A DNA stretch of 64,000 bases from Scytonema millei VB511283 (GCF_000817735.3 NZ_JTJC03000001.1:505710-569709), one strand, 5' to 3'; counted from the stretch's first letter, positions 29,010-37,916 are shown. Numbers and translations: made by a program. The notes: a model not told the origin generated them from the sequence alone.

Positions 29010-29036
29010 TTAGCACTCAACTCAAGAGAGTGCTAA
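29010..29036 (+). promoter_or_regulatory. CIRCE operator (HrcA-binding site)
   Basis: Exact consensus TTAGCACTC-N9-GAGTGCTAA, ending 33 bp before the groEL ATG. HrcA represses chaperonin genes through this element until heat or light stress relieves it. Confidence 0.97.
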
Positions 29037-29069
29037 ATTGACTAATGGAAGCTTGAGGAAACGAAGCGT

Positions 29070-30737
29070 ATGTCAAAAATCGTTGCGTTTGATGATGAAT
29101 CGCGGCGGGCATTGGAACGGGGTGTGAATGCCCTTGCCGATGCCGTAAAAATTACCCTGGGTCCAAAAGGTCGCAACGTCCTATTAGAGAAAAAATACGG
29201 TGCGCCTCAGATTGTCAATGATGGGATTACCGTAGCTAAAGAAATTGAATTGGAAGACCCCCTAGAAAATACTGGGGCGCGTCTGATTCAAGAAGTTGCA
29301 TCGAAAACCAAAGATGTAGCTGGAGATGGTACGACGACGGCGACAGTTCTTGCCCAAGCAATGATTCGTGAGGGGTTGAAGAACGTTGCAGCGGGAGCTA
29401 ATCCAGTGGCACTGCGTCACGGAATTGAGAAGACCGTTGCCAATTTGGTAGAAGAAATTGCTGCTGTCGCTAAACCAGTTGAAGGAAATGCGATCGCCTC
29501 TGTAGCGACTGTCTCGGCTGGAAACGATGAAGAAGTCGGCGCGATGATCGCTGAGGCAATGGAGCGAGTCACCAAAGACGGTGTAATTACCGTTGAGGAA
29601 TCCAAGTCTCTAACTACCGATTTAGAAGTGGTAGAAGGGATGCAGTTAGATCGAGGCTATATTTCTCCCTACTTCATCACCGACAACGAGCGGATGGTAG
29701 CAGAGTTTGAGAATCCTCGCCTGTTGATTACAGACAAGAAAATCAGCACGATTCAAGATTTGATTTCGATTTTAGAAAAAGTCGCTCGTGCCGGACAACC
29801 TTTGATTATTATTGCTGAAGATGTCGATGGAGAAGCTTTAGCAACTTTGGTTGTGAATAAAGCTCGTGGCGTGTTGAGCGTCTGCGCGATTAAAGCCCCA
29901 GGATTTGGCGATCGCCGTAAAGAAATGTTGCGCGACATCGCCGTACTAACTGGCGGTCAGTTGATTTCGGAAGAAATCGGCTTAAGCTTAGATACCGCTT
30001 CTTTGGAGATGATGGGTGTTGCTCGTAAAGTCATCATCGACAAAGAATCTACCACAATCGTCGCTGAAGGCGAAAATAAAGCTGATGTGGAAAAGCGCAT
30101 CAGCCAAATTCGCAAACAACTAGCAGAATCTGACTCGGACTACGACAAAGAGAAACTGCAAGAGCGAATTGCCAAGCTAGCTGGTGGTGTTGCAGTGATT
30201 AAAGTTGGTGCAGCTACCGAAACCGAACTCAAAGACCGCAAACTGCGAATTGAAGACGCACTGAACGCGACGAAAGCCGCAGTCGAAGAAGGTATCGTCC
30301 CTGGTGGTGGTACGACCCTAATCCACTTAGCGAAGAAGGTGGACGAATTCAAAGCCAGCTTGCAAGACGAAGAAAAAGTGGCAGCTGAGATCGTCGCTCG
30401 AGCGCTAGAAGCTCCCTTACGCCAAATGGCTGACAATGCAGGAGTTGAAGGCTCTGTAGTCGTTGAGAGAGTGCGGGAAACCGATTTCAACGTCGGCTAT
30501 AATGCGGCAACTGGAGAATTTGAAGATCTGATTGCTGCTGGCATTCTCGACCCTGCTAAGGTCGTGCGTTCGGCATTACAAAATGCTGGTTCTATTGCTG
30601 GTATGGTGTTAACGACCGAAGCCCTAGTCGTTGAAAAGCCCGAGAAGAAAGCCGCTGCTGCTCCTGACATGGGTGGTATGGGTGGCATGGGCGGCATGGG
30701 AGGTATGGGCGGTATGGGTGGCATGGGTATGATGTAA
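29070..30737 (+). CDS. groEL: Chaperonin GroEL (monocistronic copy)
   Basis: 555-aa Hsp60 chaperonin. [23 protein letters not shown] and [16 protein letters not shown] form the nucleotide-binding equatorial domain. The C-terminus is a Gly-Gly-Met repeat ending GMGMM, which lines the folding cavity. No groES precedes it; the upstream gene is fabG. Cyanobacteria usually have a groESL operon plus a second lone groEL (cpn60/groEL2), so this is probably the second copy. The perfect CIRCE element upstream shows HrcA control. The ATG at 29070 follows GAGGAAACGAAGCGT. Confidence 0.95.
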   Translation: MSKIVAFDDESRRALERGVNALADAVKITLGPKGRNVLLEKKYGAPQIVNDGITVAKEIELEDPLENTGARLIQEVASKTKDVAGDGTTTATVLAQAMIREGLKNVAAGANPVALRHGIEKTVANLVEEIAAVAKPVEGNAIASVATVSAGNDEEVGAMIAEAMERVTKDGVITVEESKSLTTDLEVVEGMQLDRGYISPYFITDNERMVAEFENPRLLITDKKISTIQDLISILEKVARAGQPLIIIAEDVDGEALATLVVNKARGVLSVCAIKAPGFGDRRKEMLRDIAVLTGGQLISEEIGLSLDTASLEMMGVARKVIIDKESTTIVAEGENKADVEKRISQIRKQLAESDSDYDKEKLQERIAKLAGGVAVIKVGAATETELKDRKLRIEDALNATKAAVEEGIVPGGGTTLIHLAKKVDEFKASLQDEEKVAAEIVARALEAPLRQMADNAGVEGSVVVERVRETDFNVGYNAATGEFEDLIAAGILDPAKVVRSALQNAGSIAGMVLTTEALVVEKPEKKAAAAPDMGGMGGMGGMGGMGGMGGMGMM

Positions 30738-30764
30738 TATCGTCTGCGTGCGTGCATAACCTTG

Positions 30765-30792
30765 GTAGGGGCGCACAGCTGTGCGCCCCTAC
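30765..30792. repeat. Perfect 28-bp palindrome between groEL and selD
   Basis: GTAGGGGCGCACAG plus exact complement, between convergent genes. Its last TAG (minus strand) is the stop codon of the selD fusion. Confidence 0.95.
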
Positions 30793-33236
30793 AAAATAGA
30801 CAAGGCGATTGGTTGGCGATCGCCCTCTAAATCTACTACCTTGCCAATAGTGCAACTTTGTGCATAACCTAAACCGTGTAGGTTATTTAAACATTGATTG
30901 GCTTGCTCTGCTGGAATTGATGCTAGTAAACCACCCGATGTCTGTGGATCGAATAAGAGAGAGTACCGAGCAGACTGGCTGACTGATTCCGCACGAGCGA
31001 TGTTTAGATCGGTAATAAAATGAGCAATGCGTAAATTTTCCGCTTGCAGCGAACTGACAATCCCTTTTTGTAATGTAGCGATCGCGCCTTCTAGAGCGGG
31101 AATTGCTGCTAAATTTAAATCTACAGCCACTTGGGAAGCTCGAACCATTTCGTATAAATGTCCGGCAAGTCCGAAACCCGTAACATCAGTACAAGCAGTG
31201 GCTCCATGTGCCATTAAACAAGCAGCTGCGACTTGATTCGATTGCAACATTGATGTTACAGCGCGATCGATCCAATCTCCCTTAGCTTCCCGTTGCATCT
31301 CGGCTGCAAAAAGGGTTCCCGTACCGAGGGCTTTAGTTAAAATTAAGACTTGCCCCGCCAGCATCCCACCTTTGCGGAGAAGTTTGTCGGGATGGACTAA
31401 ACCGTTACAAGACAATCCAAATTCTAATTCAGCTCCTTCAGTGGTGTGTCCGCCAACTAGAGGTGTCTGCGCGTCAGATAGCACCTTGACTGCACCGGAG
31501 AGTAACTGATAGAGAGTTTCTTCTGTTTTGGATTCTAAAGCGTAAGGAATGGTAGCGATCGCCAATGCACTTTGAGGTGTCGCACCCATTGCAAAAATAT
31601 CGCTGAGACAATGGTTAGCAGTAATTTTTCCAAAAATATACGGATCGTTGATGAGACTGCGGAAATGATCTATGGTGTGTACCATCCACAATCCTCCTGG
31701 TACTTCCACCACCGCCGCATCATCAGGAGCATCTAGCCCGATAATAATATCTTGGCGATCGCACCAGTTAGTACTATCCTGCTTGATTTGATTGAGTACC
31801 CTTTCTAAAACTGTGCTACTAACTTTAGAACCGCAGCCAGCGCAAGGCATTTTTGAGGGAGTCGGGAGTGGGAGAGTGGGAGTCGGAGGATTTTGGATTG
31901 TGGATTTTAAGTTTTGACTTTTGACTTTTGACTTTTGACTTTTTTCTGCCATTTGCGGTAAATTGCTAAACCGTTGCATAAATTTGCGATCGATTGCATC
32001 TTTCCAGCGCCACAGCCAGCCAGTAGCGCCAAAACCAAAGTTTCCCCATGCCGCGATCGCTTTGCCGTCTCCCGTACCGATTAAACTTAAATATTGTTTC
32101 TGTGGTTTGTAAGGTTGTAAAGATTGCCCTAATATTGCCCGTCGTAGGTTTTTAAATAAAGGTTTACCCTGACGGACGGCAAAGACTCCAGCTTTAGGAC
32201 GGGGATAATTTGCCATTGAAGCAATATCACCCGCCGCAAATACATCTGGATGGGAAATTGACTGTAGCGCATTGTTGACGAGAATAAAACCGCGTTCGTC
32301 AGTCGCGATTCCGGCGGCTTCCAGCCAATCGGGTGCAGAGGCTTGCGTCACCCAAAAAATGCGATCGCATTCTACCTGCAATCCAGATTCGCAGTTGATG
32401 GTATGGGATGTAGGGACGCACGGCTGTGCGCCCGTACGGGAGTCGGGAGTCGGGAAGGATTTTTTAATTTTACAAACGGTTTCTCTTAGATGTATTTGAA
32501 TTCCTTTCTGAATTAAAATCTCTTGGCAGCGATGCCGTACCCAGGAATTGTAATTTGGCATCAATTCATCACCGCGTTGAAATAAATGAATTTCTAAATC
32601 TCGATCTTTCCTTTCCTCCCTGAATAAGAGAGAAGACTTAGCCCCCCTTTTTAAGCGGGGTTGGGGGGATCTGATAGACTGCAAATGACCCTGCATTGCC
32701 ATTGCTAACTCGACTCCCCCAGCACCTCCACCGACAATTCCTAAGCGTAGAAGCCCCCCTTTACAAGGGGAGTTAGGGGGATCTGCTACGGTAACGTCTC
32801 TACACAATTCATCCCAATGTTGCAAAAACTGCGACACTGGTTTCGCGGGAATTGCGTACTCTGCTGCACCAGGTACGGAAATTTGCGCCGGAGTGCTGCC
32901 AATATCAACGGAAAGTAGATCGTAGGCTACAGGCGGACGATTGGCACAAATAACTTTTTTATTGACTAAATCTAATCCAATAACGCGATCGCGATAGAAT
33001 TGCACCTGAGCAAATTGAGCTAAACACCGCAGATCGATATGACATTCTTCATGCGTGTAGAATCCAGCTACATGTCCAGGTAACATTCCTGAATAGGGAG
33101 TATCTGACGCTTCTGTAATCAACGTGACTCGAATGCCTGGTATCGGTTTCATGCCCAGCATTCTCAGGACAATAGCATGGCTGTGACCGCCGCCAATCAG
33201 GACTAAATCTTTAGTAACAAGTTGCGATCGCTGCAT
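30789..33236 (-). CDS. selD: FAD/NAD oxidoreductase fused to selenophosphate synthetase
   Basis: 815-aa two-domain protein. Residues 1-400 form a type-II-NDH-like pyridine-nucleotide oxidoreductase: DLVLIGGGHSHAIVLRML (FAD), LGIVGGGAGGVELAMAMQGH (NAD) and DVFAAGDIASM. From about residue 460, PCAGCGSKV starts SelD, which makes selenophosphate from selenide and ATP. GGHTTEGAELEFG and DVTGFGLAGHLYEM are SelD signatures. The active site is Cys, with no selenocysteine codon. The fusion is known in cyanobacteria; selenophosphate would serve tRNA 2-selenouridine synthesis. Four repeat elements are translated in frame: at 32752, 32641, 32410 and 31913. The last encodes KSQKSKVKSQ in the linker. The stop codon lies in a 28-bp palindrome. 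Confidence 0.92.
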   Translation of the reverse strand: MQRSQLVTKDLVLIGGGHSHAIVLRMLGMKPIPGIRVTLITEASDTPYSGMLPGHVAGFYTHEECHIDLRCLAQFAQVQFYRDRVIGLDLVNKKVICANRPPVAYDLLSVDIGSTPAQISVPGAAEYAIPAKPVSQFLQHWDELCRDVTVADPPNSPCKGGLLRLGIVGGGAGGVELAMAMQGHLQSIRSPQPRLKRGAKSSLLFREERKDRDLEIHLFQRGDELMPNYNSWVRHRCQEILIQKGIQIHLRETVCKIKKSFPTPDSRTGAQPCVPTSHTINCESGLQVECDRIFWVTQASAPDWLEAAGIATDERGFILVNNALQSISHPDVFAAGDIASMANYPRPKAGVFAVRQGKPLFKNLRRAILGQSLQPYKPQKQYLSLIGTGDGKAIAAWGNFGFGATGWLWRWKDAIDRKFMQRFSNLPQMAEKSQKSKVKSQNLKSTIQNPPTPTLPLPTPSKMPCAGCGSKVSSTVLERVLNQIKQDSTNWCDRQDIIIGLDAPDDAAVVEVPGGLWMVHTIDHFRSLINDPYIFGKITANHCLSDIFAMGATPQSALAIATIPYALESKTEETLYQLLSGAVKVLSDAQTPLVGGHTTEGAELEFGLSCNGLVHPDKLLRKGGMLAGQVLILTKALGTGTLFAAEMQREAKGDWIDRAVTSMLQSNQVAAACLMAHGATACTDVTGFGLAGHLYEMVRASQVAVDLNLAAIPALEGAIATLQKGIVSSLQAENLRIAHFITDLNIARAESVSQSARYSLLFDPQTSGGLLASIPAEQANQCLNNLHGLGYAQSCTIGKVVDLEGDRQPIALSIL
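31913..31941. repeat. TTGACTT heptamer repeat in the SelD fusion linker
   Basis: Four TTGACTT units within coding sequence, read as Lys/Ser/Gln-rich linker just before the SelD domain. Confidence 0.88.
32410..32437. repeat. In-frame 28-bp palindrome in the oxidoreductase domain
   Basis: GTAGGGACGCACGG / CTGTGCGCCCGTAC, imperfect copy encoding GAQPCVPT. It is followed by two GGGAGTC units. Confidence 0.9.
32641..32671. repeat. In-frame CCCCCCTTTTTAAG repeat
   Basis: GCCCCCCTTTTTAAGCGGGG with TTGGGGGGATC; read on the selD strand as PQPRLKRGAKSS. Same family as the elements near 56.0 and 60.8 kb. Confidence 0.8.
32752..32783. repeat. In-frame CCCCCCTTTACAAG repeat
   Basis: AGCCCCCCTTTACAAGGGG with AGTTAGGGGGATC, 100 bp from the previous element; read as DPPNSPCKGGLL next to the NAD-binding glycine motif. 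Confidence 0.8.
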
Positions 33237-33314
33237 TCACTCTCAAAGTAAAATATCTCTCATATTGATTCTGACAAATTAGCCAAGCTAAAAGTCGATT
33301 ACTGATACGAATCT

Positions 33315-33342
33315 GTAGGGCTGCACAGCTGTGCGCCCCTAC
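33315..33342. repeat. Imperfect 28-bp palindrome
   Basis: GTAGGGCTGCACAG / CTGTGCGCCCCTAC, two mismatches in the left arm, between the EamA and selD genes (both minus). Confidence 0.9.
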
Positions 33343-33371
33343 AAATGTATTTCTATGAGACGCGATCGCAC

Positions 33372-34235
33372 TTATTTCTCATTTTTTGGATTAATGACTA
33401 ACCAAACGCTCAATAAAATTGTTATCAATCCAAAAATTAAGCCAGAATTCACGGGTTCGCCGAGGAAAATATTGCCAAATAACAGACTGAAAACAGGAAT
33501 TAGAAAAGCAACGGTTATTGCTCCAGTGGCACCGATGTTAGAAATTAGTTGAAAGTAGAGTGGATAGGCAATAGCAGTACACGCGATCGCCAGTACGACG
33601 ACTGCAAAAATCGCTTCGAGCGAGGGAATTGTTTGAGGAAAAGTTGCAACAGCAACCGGAAGCAGCAAAATACTCGAACTAGTTAATTGTCCGAAGGCAG
33701 TTTCAGCTACTCGATCGTGTATAAATCTGCGACGAGCATACACAGCAGCAATACCATAGGAGAGAGCTGCAATTAAAGCCGATATTCCTCCTAGAATAAC
33801 TGGGGATGTTAGCGGTAATGGACTCCACCCAACTAAAATAGCAACTCCAACAATCCCTAACACTAGTCCGATAACTTTGCGTTTGTTTAATGATTCTTTC
33901 AACCAAATAGCTGAAACGATCGCTGTAAATAGAGGAGCTGTTGCATTTAAAATTGCTGCAATTGAGGCATTAATGTTAACAACAGCGATCGCAATTAATA
34001 AAAAAGGAATAACATTGTTGAATAAACCTAAAAGAAGATAAGACTGCCAACGGCTTTTGAGCTTAAATGGTGAGGCGATCGCGCCAGATAAACCCAATAC
34101 AACCGCTGCTAAAATAATCCGTAAGCTGATAGTAAAGAAAACTCCTAAAACAGGAGCTGCAATACGGATAAATAAATACGAACCACCCCAGAGCGCGGCA
34201 AGTAAAAATAAACGCGCCAGATCGATTAGTTTCAT
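33372..34235 (-). CDS. EamA/DMT-family exporter
   Basis: 287-aa drug/metabolite transporter with two EamA repeats and about ten membrane helices. It starts LARLFLLAALWGGSYLFIRIAAP. The first repeat ends IVSAIWLKESLNKRKVIGLVLGIVGVAIL and the second ends VFSLLFGNIFLGEPVNSGLIFGLITILLSVWL. Substrates of this family include amino acids, purines and other metabolites and cannot be predicted here. Its ATG overlaps the TGA of ada by 4 bp (ATGA), so translation is probably coupled to ada. Confidence 0.9.
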   Translation of the reverse strand: MKLIDLARLFLLAALWGGSYLFIRIAAPVLGVFFTISLRIILAAVVLGLSGAIASPFKLKSRWQSYLLLGLFNNVIPFLLIAIAVVNINASIAAILNATAPLFTAIVSAIWLKESLNKRKVIGLVLGIVGVAILVGWSPLPLTSPVILGGISALIAALSYGIAAVYARRRFIHDRVAETAFGQLTSSSILLLPVAVATFPQTIPSLEAIFAVVVLAIACTAIAYPLYFQLISNIGATGAITVAFLIPVFSLLFGNIFLGEPVNSGLIFGLITILLSVWLVINPKNEK

Positions 34236-35341
34236 TTAAATTTTCCAGTGCGTTCTAGTTCTAGCAGCAACCGTTTTCGCCAAATGCCGCCGTTGTATCC
34301 AGTTAACTGTCCATCTTTGCCGATAACACGATGACAGGGAATCAGGATATCGATCCGATTCATTCCATTCGCTCTAGCTACGGCACGAATTGCTGTAGGT
34401 TGACCGATGCGTCGAGCCAGTTCGTCATAAGAGATTGTCGTCCCATAAGGAATGCGTTGTAACTCCGACCAAACTTTTTCTTGAAATGCAGTCCCTTGTA
34501 GAACTAAAGGAATTGTAAATTCGGTCAGCTTACCTGCGAAATAACGCGCCAGTTCATCTTTTAAATGCTCGATATGATGATTCGTCACAGGCAGAATTGG
34601 ATAACCAAAATGCTTGCGAATTGTGGCATAGTGATGTTCGAGCATTTGCTTATCTGTATAGGCGATCGCGCATATTCCTTGACTAACCGCACCAACAAGT
34701 AAGGCTCCTAAAGGTGTTTCTAAAATTTGCGTGGCTACAAAGTCGCTGGTTTGGCTTTGTCCTGGGGGGACACCAAAGGCTTTGCTGAAGGCTTCTCTAA
34801 ACCCACTATGAGATTCATATTGATTGGCAAAGATAACATCATCTAACGTGGCTCCCGCTCGGATTTGAGTGAAAGCATTCGCCAATCGTCTGCCGCGACA
34901 CCATTCTACAAATGTCATGCCGTAATGCTCTTGAAACCAGCGTCTAACTCGTTCGGGAGTTGTTCCCAGCTCCCGCAGTTCTGCGGTTGTAATTTTTAGA
35001 TCTGGTGCGGTTTCCACGCGCTGCATTAATGTCGTTACCCAATCTGGTAATGCTCCGTATACCAAGAGTGGATGACATCGTTTACAGGGACGATAACCTG
35101 CAAGCACGGCATCCCGAATTGTGGGAAAGAATTCAACGTTTTCCAGTTTTGCACGGGCAGGACAAGAAGGGCGACAGAAAATCCCTGTCGTGCGAACAGC
35201 GACAAAAAACACGCCGTCATAGCTAGCATCTTTGCTACAGGCGGCTTGTTCCATTTCAGTGCGTGATGGCAAGAGTTCTAGAGTCATTTGAACGGGTACG
35301 CAACTCGATTCCATATGGGATATTGTTACAAGCCCACGCAT
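34232..35341 (-). CDS. ada: Ada: DNA-alkylation repair methyltransferase and activator
   Basis: 369-aa bifunctional Ada. The N-terminal zinc domain has C56, C60, C86 and C89 (GIFCRPSCPARAKLENVEFF...GYRPCKRC), equivalent to the four cysteines of E. coli Ada including the phosphotriester acceptor. An AraC-type helix-turn-helix follows (RVRRWFQEHYGMTFVEWCRGRRL). The C-terminal O6-methylguanine methyltransferase has the acceptor C336 in IPCHRVIG. All functional residues are present, so it should sense and repair alkylation and activate its own operon. Other ATGs in frame (35314, 35287, 35254) could be the true start. It overlaps the EamA gene. Confidence 0.93.
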   Translation of the reverse strand: MRGLVTISHMESSCVPVQMTLELLPSRTEMEQAACSKDASYDGVFFVAVRTTGIFCRPSCPARAKLENVEFFPTIRDAVLAGYRPCKRCHPLLVYGALPDWVTTLMQRVETAPDLKITTAELRELGTTPERVRRWFQEHYGMTFVEWCRGRRLANAFTQIRAGATLDDVIFANQYESHSGFREAFSKAFGVPPGQSQTSDFVATQILETPLGALLVGAVSQGICAIAYTDKQMLEHHYATIRKHFGYPILPVTNHHIEHLKDELARYFAGKLTEFTIPLVLQGTAFQEKVWSELQRIPYGTTISYDELARRIGQPTAIRAVARANGMNRIDILIPCHRVIGKDGQLTGYNGGIWRKRLLLELERTGKFK

Positions 35342-35469
35342 TGCCGTCTACCGAAAAAGCGACGTGACGTTTATCTTATACACTTTTTGTGAAGGATGAA
35401 GTGCGATCGCCAGTCAACCGTAAAACATACAGATACAATTATGAGAACAAGACTGCTAACAGGGGCAAT

Positions 35470-35817
35470 ATGCCAAAAATTACTGTTGAAATCCCAGAAG
35501 AACTCTCTGAGCAACTAGCTAGTGTTGGCGATCGCCTCCCCGAACTACTTGCTCTTAGTCTTCACCAGCCGCCCTTACCAGCTTACATTTATCATTACAT
35601 TCTTAGCTTTTTAACTAGCAATCCTACACCCGAACAAATAGCTGCTTTTAGCCCTACACCTGAAATGGTGGCACGGTTATGTACTTTGCTACAACGCCAC
35701 AAAGCAGGTGAAATTACAGATATGGAGCGTCAAGAACTAGATGAATACGAGCGCATCGAGCATTTAATTGTCACTATTAAAGCTGGTAATTTACCTTATC
35801 TAAAATCTAGGTCGTGA
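35470..35817 (+). CDS. Small protein coupled to an HNH nuclease, possible antitoxin-like partner
   Basis: 115 aa, beginning MPKITVEIPEELSEQLASVGDRLPELL, which resembles the N-terminal strand-helix of small RHH-like antitoxins in cyanobacteria. The middle has LTSNPTPEQIAAFSPTPEMVARLCTLLQRHKAGEITDMERQELDEYERIEHLI, largely helical and acidic. The frame extends 27 codons upstream, but ATG 35470 (after AGGGGCAAT) is better. Its TGA overlaps the GTG of the HNH gene (GTGA). I recognise no named family; the operon layout suggests it controls or assists the nuclease. Confidence 0.75.
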   Translation: MPKITVEIPEELSEQLASVGDRLPELLALSLHQPPLPAYIYHYILSFLTSNPTPEQIAAFSPTPEMVARLCTLLQRHKAGEITDMERQELDEYERIEHLIVTIKAGNLPYLKSRS

Positions 35818-36221
35818 GCGTAACTTATATTCCAGTCGCGTTGCGTCGCTTAGTTGAAGAACGAGCAAACCATAGCTGCGAGTATTGTCTGCTTCCTGCG
35901 GGTTTAGCTTTTTTTCCTCATGAAGTTGACCACGTAATTGCAGAAAAGCATGGTGGTATAACGGAAGCTGATAATTTAGCTTATACCTGTTGGCGTTGCA
36001 ACCGTCATAAAGGTAGCGATCTTGGTTCTTTCGATCCACAATTAGGAAGTTTCAGTTTTTTATTCAATCCGCGCCAACAAAGTTGGCTAGAACATTTCAT
36101 TATTGAAAATTTTACGATCGCCGGATTATCGTCAGAAGGACGAACAACAGTGAAGTTGCTACAACTAAACAGTGATGAGCGAATAGCCGAACGGCAGAAA
36201 TGGCTATTAGAAAATCTTTAG
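35814..36221 (+). CDS. HNH endonuclease
   Basis: 135-aa HNH nuclease. Zinc ribbon cysteines C22 and C25 (SCEYC) pair with C59 and C62 (CWRCN). The catalytic stretch HEVDHVIAEKHGG has H36, D39 and H40, followed by DN at 53-54 and N63-R-H65-KG. The ββα-metal fold should be complete. The GTG start overlaps the previous gene by 4 bp. HNH proteins of this size nick or cut DNA in restriction, mobile-element or unknown roles. There is no methylase or recombinase nearby. Confidence 0.9.
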   Translation: MSVTYIPVALRRLVEERANHSCEYCLLPAGLAFFPHEVDHVIAEKHGGITEADNLAYTCWRCNRHKGSDLGSFDPQLGSFSFLFNPRQQSWLEHFIIENFTIAGLSSEGRTTVKLLQLNSDERIAERQKWLLENL

Positions 36222-36252
36222 TAACACAAGTTATGGCGATCGCCTCCACTTT

Positions 36253-36819
36253 CTAATCGATCCATTCGAGTAATCCTAAAGAAGTAATACTACCGATTAA
36301 ATGAGTCCCAATTAAGTTAACATTCGATAAAATCACCAAAATGTCTAAAGAACGAATTAAGTTTTGGCGATTGTAGATTGCAACTCCTTGAGGCACGGAT
36401 AAGGATTTTGATAAGACTGCGATCGCGCTGACTTCAGATGCAACAAAAGCTATTAACATGCCGATAAAACTGACAATTAGACCAATTTTTAAAGCTTGAA
36501 TGACTTCTTCTTTACGAGGATGAATCGTGCGATCGCTCGATTGCAAGCGTCTGGCTAAGCTTCGATCTCTAAAAGCCCAAACTATACTAAAAACAGCTAG
36601 TAATACCCCAACAATTGCTAAAAATATACTAAAACTAAGACCTACACTATTAGGGACTTCGCCAACATTGCGGCTAAGGATGGCAAATATTAAGGCAATT
36701 CCAGAGGTACTAGCTAATGCTAATTGTATCCAAAAGCTAAACCGACTAACAATGCGAAAAGCAGCAGCGAATCTTTGTTTGGTTGGTGTGGGTAAAGTGT
36801 CTTTGATTAATTCAGACAT
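36253..36819 (-). CDS. DUF3611 family membrane protein
   Basis: 188-aa protein with four membrane segments: FWIQLALASTSGIALIFAIL, LSFSIFLAIVGVLLAVFSIVWAF, LKIGLIVSFIGMLIAFVASEVSAIAVL and LDILVILSNVNLIGTHLIGSITSLGLL. The order and the FRIVSRFSFWIQL start match DUF3611, a family of cyanobacteria and plastids with no known function. The basic N-terminus (PTPTKQRFAAAFR) should be cytoplasmic or stromal. It is a single gene convergent with the HNH gene. Confidence 0.85.
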   Translation of the reverse strand: MSELIKDTLPTPTKQRFAAAFRIVSRFSFWIQLALASTSGIALIFAILSRNVGEVPNSVGLSFSIFLAIVGVLLAVFSIVWAFRDRSLARRLQSSDRTIHPRKEEVIQALKIGLIVSFIGMLIAFVASEVSAIAVLSKSLSVPQGVAIYNRQNLIRSLDILVILSNVNLIGTHLIGSITSLGLLEWID

Positions 36820-36927
36820 GGATGTTTCTCGCAGGCGTATTTTACCTTTGTTATAAAGAAGCTACTGAGAGAAATCATCAACCCAAAGTTAGCTGTTGGA
36901 ATAATTTTATATATAATGACATATACC

Positions 36928-36988
36928 GTAGGGGCAGGTTCACCAGCAATCTCTGCATTTATGTAAAGATATTTGTAAACCTGCCCTT
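36928..36988. repeat. Fold-back repeat, GGGGCAGGTT variant
   Basis: Left arm GTAGGGGCAGGTT and right arm AAACCTGCCCTT; the C-to-A change in one arm is compensated in the other, so the stem is kept. Confidence 0.85.
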
Positions 36989-37094
36989 CTCGGGGTATTT
37001 GTCAAAGATCTGTTTTTATGTCGCGCAAAGACGCATACGCGGAGCGTTCTCGAAGAGTAGGCGCAAAGAAGGGCGCGAAGATATTTTGCTAGAA

Positions 37095-37916
37095 CTACTT
37101 TGAGGGTTTGAAGTTGGAGAATTCGCAAATTGCACTGAAGGAACAATGCCGACAGTGATAACCTGGATTAGGAGGAAATATTTTACTAAACTTATACGGC
37201 TCTTGTTCGTAGTTATTAATATCTTGTTGGTGACGAGTTGCGATCGCAGCTAGCTGATTTTCAATTGCGTCAAGTTGGCTTGGTGTGACGCGGATTAGAG
37301 CAGATTTCTTACATTGTTCTAAATTATAAAATGAGGCAACTGCTGTATATTGAGGATATAAATAACGGGCAGCAACGAGATAGACAAATGCTTGTCTTTG
37401 GTCGAAAATAGATTTACCTGTTTTAAAATCGATAATATGTAATGTTTTATCTGATTCTGTTAAAATACAGTCCATCGTAGCATAAAGTCGAAATCGGTAA
37501 TTTTGTTGTTCGATCCAAATTGGTTTAGGAAATCCTTCCTCACCACTGGTTAATTCGATGATATGTTTTCCTGCTAATAATGGATGAGCGTGATAATTTT
37601 TGAGAATCTGCGTTACTCGCTGCTGAACTTGTGCGGTTAATTTACCAAGTTTAAGTAACTGCGAGACTCTTTCCACACCATCTGGTTGAGTCAGAAATTG
37701 ACGGTGACGGTGGAACTCGTAAACGCCTTTTTGCGCCAACAACCCGATCCGCTGCGGAATGCTAGCTTGAGTAAGCAAGGATTGAACGATCGGTTCTTTT
37801 TGCCTCGCCTTAATAAAACCCCGCTTCATTTGGCAATGCCAGCGTTCTTGTCCTGCGGCTGGGACAACTAACGACCACAAGTGATAACTAACAAAGGGTT
37901 GCCCAAGAATTGGCAT
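37095..37916 (-). CDS. PD-(D/E)XK nuclease-family protein with cysteine cluster
   Basis: 273-aa RecB/Cas4-like nuclease. YATMDCILTESDKTLHIIDFKTGK carries the D-x(n)-DxK catalytic core, and the QAFVYLVAARYLYPQ helix follows. The C-terminus has C-x2-C...C (YHCRHCSFSAICEF), as in AddB/Cas4 iron-sulphur nucleases. The protein is short and lacks any helicase part. The ATG at 37916 is chosen; seven residues more are possible. No cas genes lie nearby, so a Cas4 role is unlikely; a general DNA-repair role is inferred. Confidence 0.82.
   Translation of the reverse strand: MPILGQPFVSYHLWSLVVPAAGQERWHCQMKRGFIKARQKEPIVQSLLTQASIPQRIGLLAQKGVYEFHRHRQFLTQPDGVERVSQLLKLGKLTAQVQQRVTQILKNYHAHPLLAGKHIIELTSGEEGFPKPIWIEQQNYRFRLYATMDCILTESDKTLHIIDFKTGKSIFDQRQAFVYLVAARYLYPQYTAVASFYNLEQCKKSALIRVTPSQLDAIENQLAAIATRHQQDINNYEQEPYKFSKIFPPNPGYHCRHCSFSAICEFSNFKPSK

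Noticed and set aside
37095-37916. Cas4 assignment for the PD-(D/E)XK protein
   Set aside because: Fold and cysteine cluster are compatible, but no other cas gene or array is in the window, and solitary proteins of this type are common.
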